Shown piece by piece: positions 62,701-64,000 of a DNA stretch of 64,000 bases. The translations under genes were made by a program, and so were the position numbers. Numbering within the stretch: position 1 is the first letter of the stretch; every line of letters starts with the position of its first letter. The notes beneath the pieces were generated by a model. It was not told where the DNA came from, made no database searches, and saw nothing but the letters and a program-made list of their open reading frames with translations. This DNA comes from Actinomadura luteofluorescens (lineage in GTDB: Bacteria; Actinomycetota; Actinomycetes; Streptosporangiales; Streptosporangiaceae): positions 496,001 through 560,000 of the forward strand of contig NZ_JACCBA010000001.1 of assembly GCF_013409365.1 (NCBI RefSeq). The letters run 5' to 3'.

Positions 62701-64000
62701 CAGGTCCGGTCCCGCGGAGGCCCGCTCGCTCGCCCGGCCGGAGGTGACGAGGATCCGCACGCCGGCGTCGCCGAGCACGTAGGAGATCCGCTCGGCGGGG
62801 TGATCCGGATCCACCGGGACATAGGCCCCGCCCGACTTGACGACCGCGAGCAGCGCGACGACCAGTTCGATCGAACGATCCAGGCAGACCCCCACCCGCA
62901 CCTCCGGACCGGCCCCGAGTGCGCGCAGGTGATGAGCCAGCCGGTTGGCCCGCGTTTCCAGCTCGCCGTAGGTCAGCCGGTCCGTGCCGCACACCACCGC
63001 CACGTCCTCGGGCCGCCGCGCGGCCTGCTCCGCCACCAGCGCCCCAAGGCACGTGCGGGGCGGGCCGCTCTCCCGGTCCCCGCCCGATCGCAGCAGCAGC
63101 CGCCGCCCCCTCTCCCCCAGCAGGTCCAGGTCGCGGCAGGCGCTGTCGGGACGGGCCAGCGAGTCGGTCACCACCGCGAGGAAGGACTCCATCAGCTGCC
63201 CGGCGGCGGGATCCGCCAACGCGTCGCCGTCGTATCCGAGCGTGAACCGCATCCCGTCCCCGGTGGCCTGGCAGGACAGGCGGACCACGAACCTGTCGTG
63301 GTGGCCGTACGTCTCGGCCGGGGCGGCGCCGGCCTGGCCCGCGGGCCAATGCTCGGCGTCGAAGTCGAAGCCGATCGGGAACCATGACGGCCGGCCCGGT
63401 GCGGCGGGCGGAACGCAGCGCTCCCAGCTGTACCACTCGGCGTGGGCGTCGCCCGCCTCGATCTGGTCGGCCGCCTCGGAGGCGGCCGCCGAGACGGCGA
63501 GGTCGAGCGACCGGTCGAGCCGCGCGGGCAGGCTGACGGTCAACGGCCCGGAGCAGCCCCGCAGCTCCTCGTGCCGGCGCAGGTCCGTCCCCACGCCGAC
63601 GACCAGGGCGCCGGCTCCGGTCGTCCTTCGTAGCAGCACCTGCCAGCAGGTCAGCAGCCAGCCGCGCGCCTTCTTCGGCGTGGGGCACCGGCGGCGCAGC
63701 CTCATGGTCTCTGCGGGAGAGAGGCGCCCGGTCAGGGTCTTGGGACGGAACGGACCGAGCCGGTGGTTACGCTGCCCCGGCAGCTCTATCGGCTGATCCC
63801 ACCCGGCGCAGCGAGACCGCCAGAACTCCCGGGCCGTCGCCCCCTCCGGCAGTTCGGCCATCTCGTTCCACCAGGCGGCCACACCCTCGAACGGCAGGCC
63901 GCTTGAAGCGGCGCGGGTGGCGCGGCCCGCCGCGCGTTCGACGACCTCATGGGCCAGGCTTCGCAGCGTCGTGGCATCGGCGCAGATGGCGGGAAGCGAG
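59746..64000 (-). CDS. NRPS C-A(Thr)-T-E, 5' end beyond the window
   Basis: An NRPS whose frame stays open to the right edge, so the N-terminus is missing. What remains is the C-terminal lobe of a C-like domain (ATAREFWRSRCAGWDQPIEL), an A domain ([14 protein letters not shown] near 62,590), a T domain (FFTLGGDSI near 61,350) and an E domain (HHLVIDAVSW near 60,775, [18 protein letters not shown]). The A-domain pocket by alignment is D-F-W-N-V-G-M-V-H, a close match to threonine codes. The module should therefore load L-Thr and deliver D-(allo)-Thr. It is the most upstream cluster gene seen, and translation is coupled to the next gene by an eight-base overlap. Confidence 0.93.
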   Translation of the reverse strand, partial: SLPAICADATTLRSLAHEVVERAAGRATRAASSGLPFEGVAAWWNEMAELPEGATAREFWRSRCAGWDQPIELPGQRNHRLGPFRPKTLTGRLSPAETMRLRRRCPTPKKARGWLLTCWQVLLRRTTGAGALVVGVGTDLRRHEELRGCSGPLTVSLPARLDRSLDLAVSAAASEAADQIEAGDAHAEWYSWERCVPPAAPGRPSWFPIGFDFDAEHWPAGQAGAAPAETYGHHDRFVVRLSCQATGDGMRFTLGYDGDALADPAAGQLMESFLAVVTDSLARPDSACRDLDLLGERGRRLLLRSGGDRESGPPRTCLGALVAEQAARRPEDVAVVCGTDRLTYGELETRANRLAHHLRALGAGPEVRVGVCLDRSIELVVALLAVVKSGGAYVPVDPDHPAERISYVLGDAGVRILVTSGRASERASAGPDLPTVRMDEDAAAIGRWPAEAPPPNTVPANLLYVIYTSGSTGRPKGVMVTHADLVRLLTTAQPWFSFGPDDVWTLFHTVTFDFAAWELWGALVNGGRLVVVPTALTRSPERFRALLARERVTVLNQTPGAFRNLLAAEEADPAGERPALRVVVFGGEALMPGMLAGWFARHGDQGPRLVNMYGITETTVHATYHPLSPADVPRAATDSAEAADSPSSERSPIGVPLADLSAYVLDKELHPVPPGVVGELFVGGAGLARGYLGRPGLTAERFVPDVFGGSGGCLYRTGDLVRWSVDGGGLEFVGRVDFQVKVRGFRVELGEVESVLVGHRGVRDAVVVARSDGGGGVVRLVAYVVASGVGGEVGVEELRGFVGGRLPEYMVPAVFVWLGSLPLTVNGKVDRGALPVPEGERPRLGERFVEPRSSAERVLAEVWGEVLGVSRIGVHDNFFTLGGDSITSIVVMSRAARRGLRITPWQFFENQTVAGQAEAAVPVVAVQDRADPAGQAAGPVPLTPIQRWFFDQKFFHPGHYNQGWLFHVPAAVDADRLAAAFTGLLERHDALRLRFPRDSRAPGGRRAEYTGQGAPPELTALRRVDLSKEAQWEPALARVLADAQDFDLERDPPLRALLIDGGRDDRHRLALIAHHLVIDAVSWRILLDDLRGAYRRLAGGGEPGTPDATTSFAAWARALTELPGAVAADLDFWRGQSPSGRWEVPLDHQAGGTGTYGAADHVDGLLGAGETTALLRDLPAIHHSRVDEVLLTALALAMTETFGITRLYVDVEGHGREQHLVEGADLSRTVGWFTAIAPLLLRLPDGADPGDALAAVKEQLRAVPHGGVGHGILRHLDPVRGRALAEPPAPQVSFNYLGQFDANAESPETRTPDDRLYLAAAPEPMPPPQHPGNRRTHLLDVTAAVVGGRLRLRVGYSRAHHDRATIDRLTGAVVARLGELIDHCGRPGGTRFHTLLDKALALAPKTMADVTEARPDE
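61346..61983 (-). repeat. 638-bp A-T block, copy 2 (in C-A(Thr)-T-E NRPS)
   Basis: The second copy of the block at 56644-57281. Identity starts at the T-domain Ser codon and stops sharply at the GVVGE motif; beyond both ends the two genes differ at once. Confidence 0.9.

Noticed and set aside
1..64000. CRISPR arrays, tRNA or rRNA genes, insertion sequences
   Set aside because: I saw no regularly spaced short repeats, no cloverleaf-like sequence with CCA-proximal features, and no transposase or integrase motifs.

Overview
This is a very GC-rich window with G/C-ending codons, GTG starts, many ATGA/GTGA start-stop overlaps and actinobacterial families (MbtH, NarL-type two-component pairs, a Ser/Thr kinase, a CtpI-like P-type ATPase, COG4315 lipoproteins). 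It comes from a filamentous actinomycete. Actinomadura or another Streptosporangiales genus is my guess; the sequence alone does not fix the genus.

Region 1 (1-7.7 kb) is a tight plus-strand operon after the 3' end of a DUF47/PhoU-like gene. It holds a binding lipoprotein, a fused double permease and an ATPase of an ABC importer, then a HAD hydrolase, an inositol-monophosphatase-family enzyme, a Cof-type HAD phosphatase and a metallo-beta-lactamase-fold hydrolase, almost all translationally coupled. Uptake and dephosphorylation of an organophosphate is the likely theme (inference). Region 2 (7.7-35.9 kb) is ordinary chromosome: a carboxylesterase, two NarL-type two-component pairs (one with an unusual double-headed kinase), a GntR/TetR double-HTH repressor with a repeated operator, a Ser/Thr kinase, an AraC regulator, a giant P-type ATPase, hydrolases, an isolated glycosyltransferase-like gene, a GH15 glucoamylase/trehalase, two COG4315 lipoproteins, a CapA protein, and two head-to-head gene remnants meeting near 29,020.

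Region 3 (35.9 kb to the right edge) is a minus-strand nonribosomal peptide synthetase (NRPS) cluster that continues beyond 64,000. In transcription order it encodes C(partial)-A(Thr)-T-E, C-A-T, C-T-TE, an SbnA-like enzyme for 2,3-diaminopropionate (Dap) supply, C(half)-A-T-C-A(Ser)-T, C-A-T-E, a heterodimeric ABC exporter, MbtH, a stand-alone malonyl-type acyltransferase and, after a gap, a LuxR-type regulator with a TTA codon. The predicted product is a peptide containing D-Thr and Ser and probably Dap, plus two residues I cannot assign.

Several things make this cluster look non-standard: a condensation (C) domain without its catalytic His, half a C domain behind a strong ribosome-binding site, a terminal module with no adenylation (A) domain, an A domain without Asp235, an acyltransferase without any ketosynthase, and a 638-bp block that appears identical in two A-T regions and has foreign-looking codon use. 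I do not recognise the product as a known compound.
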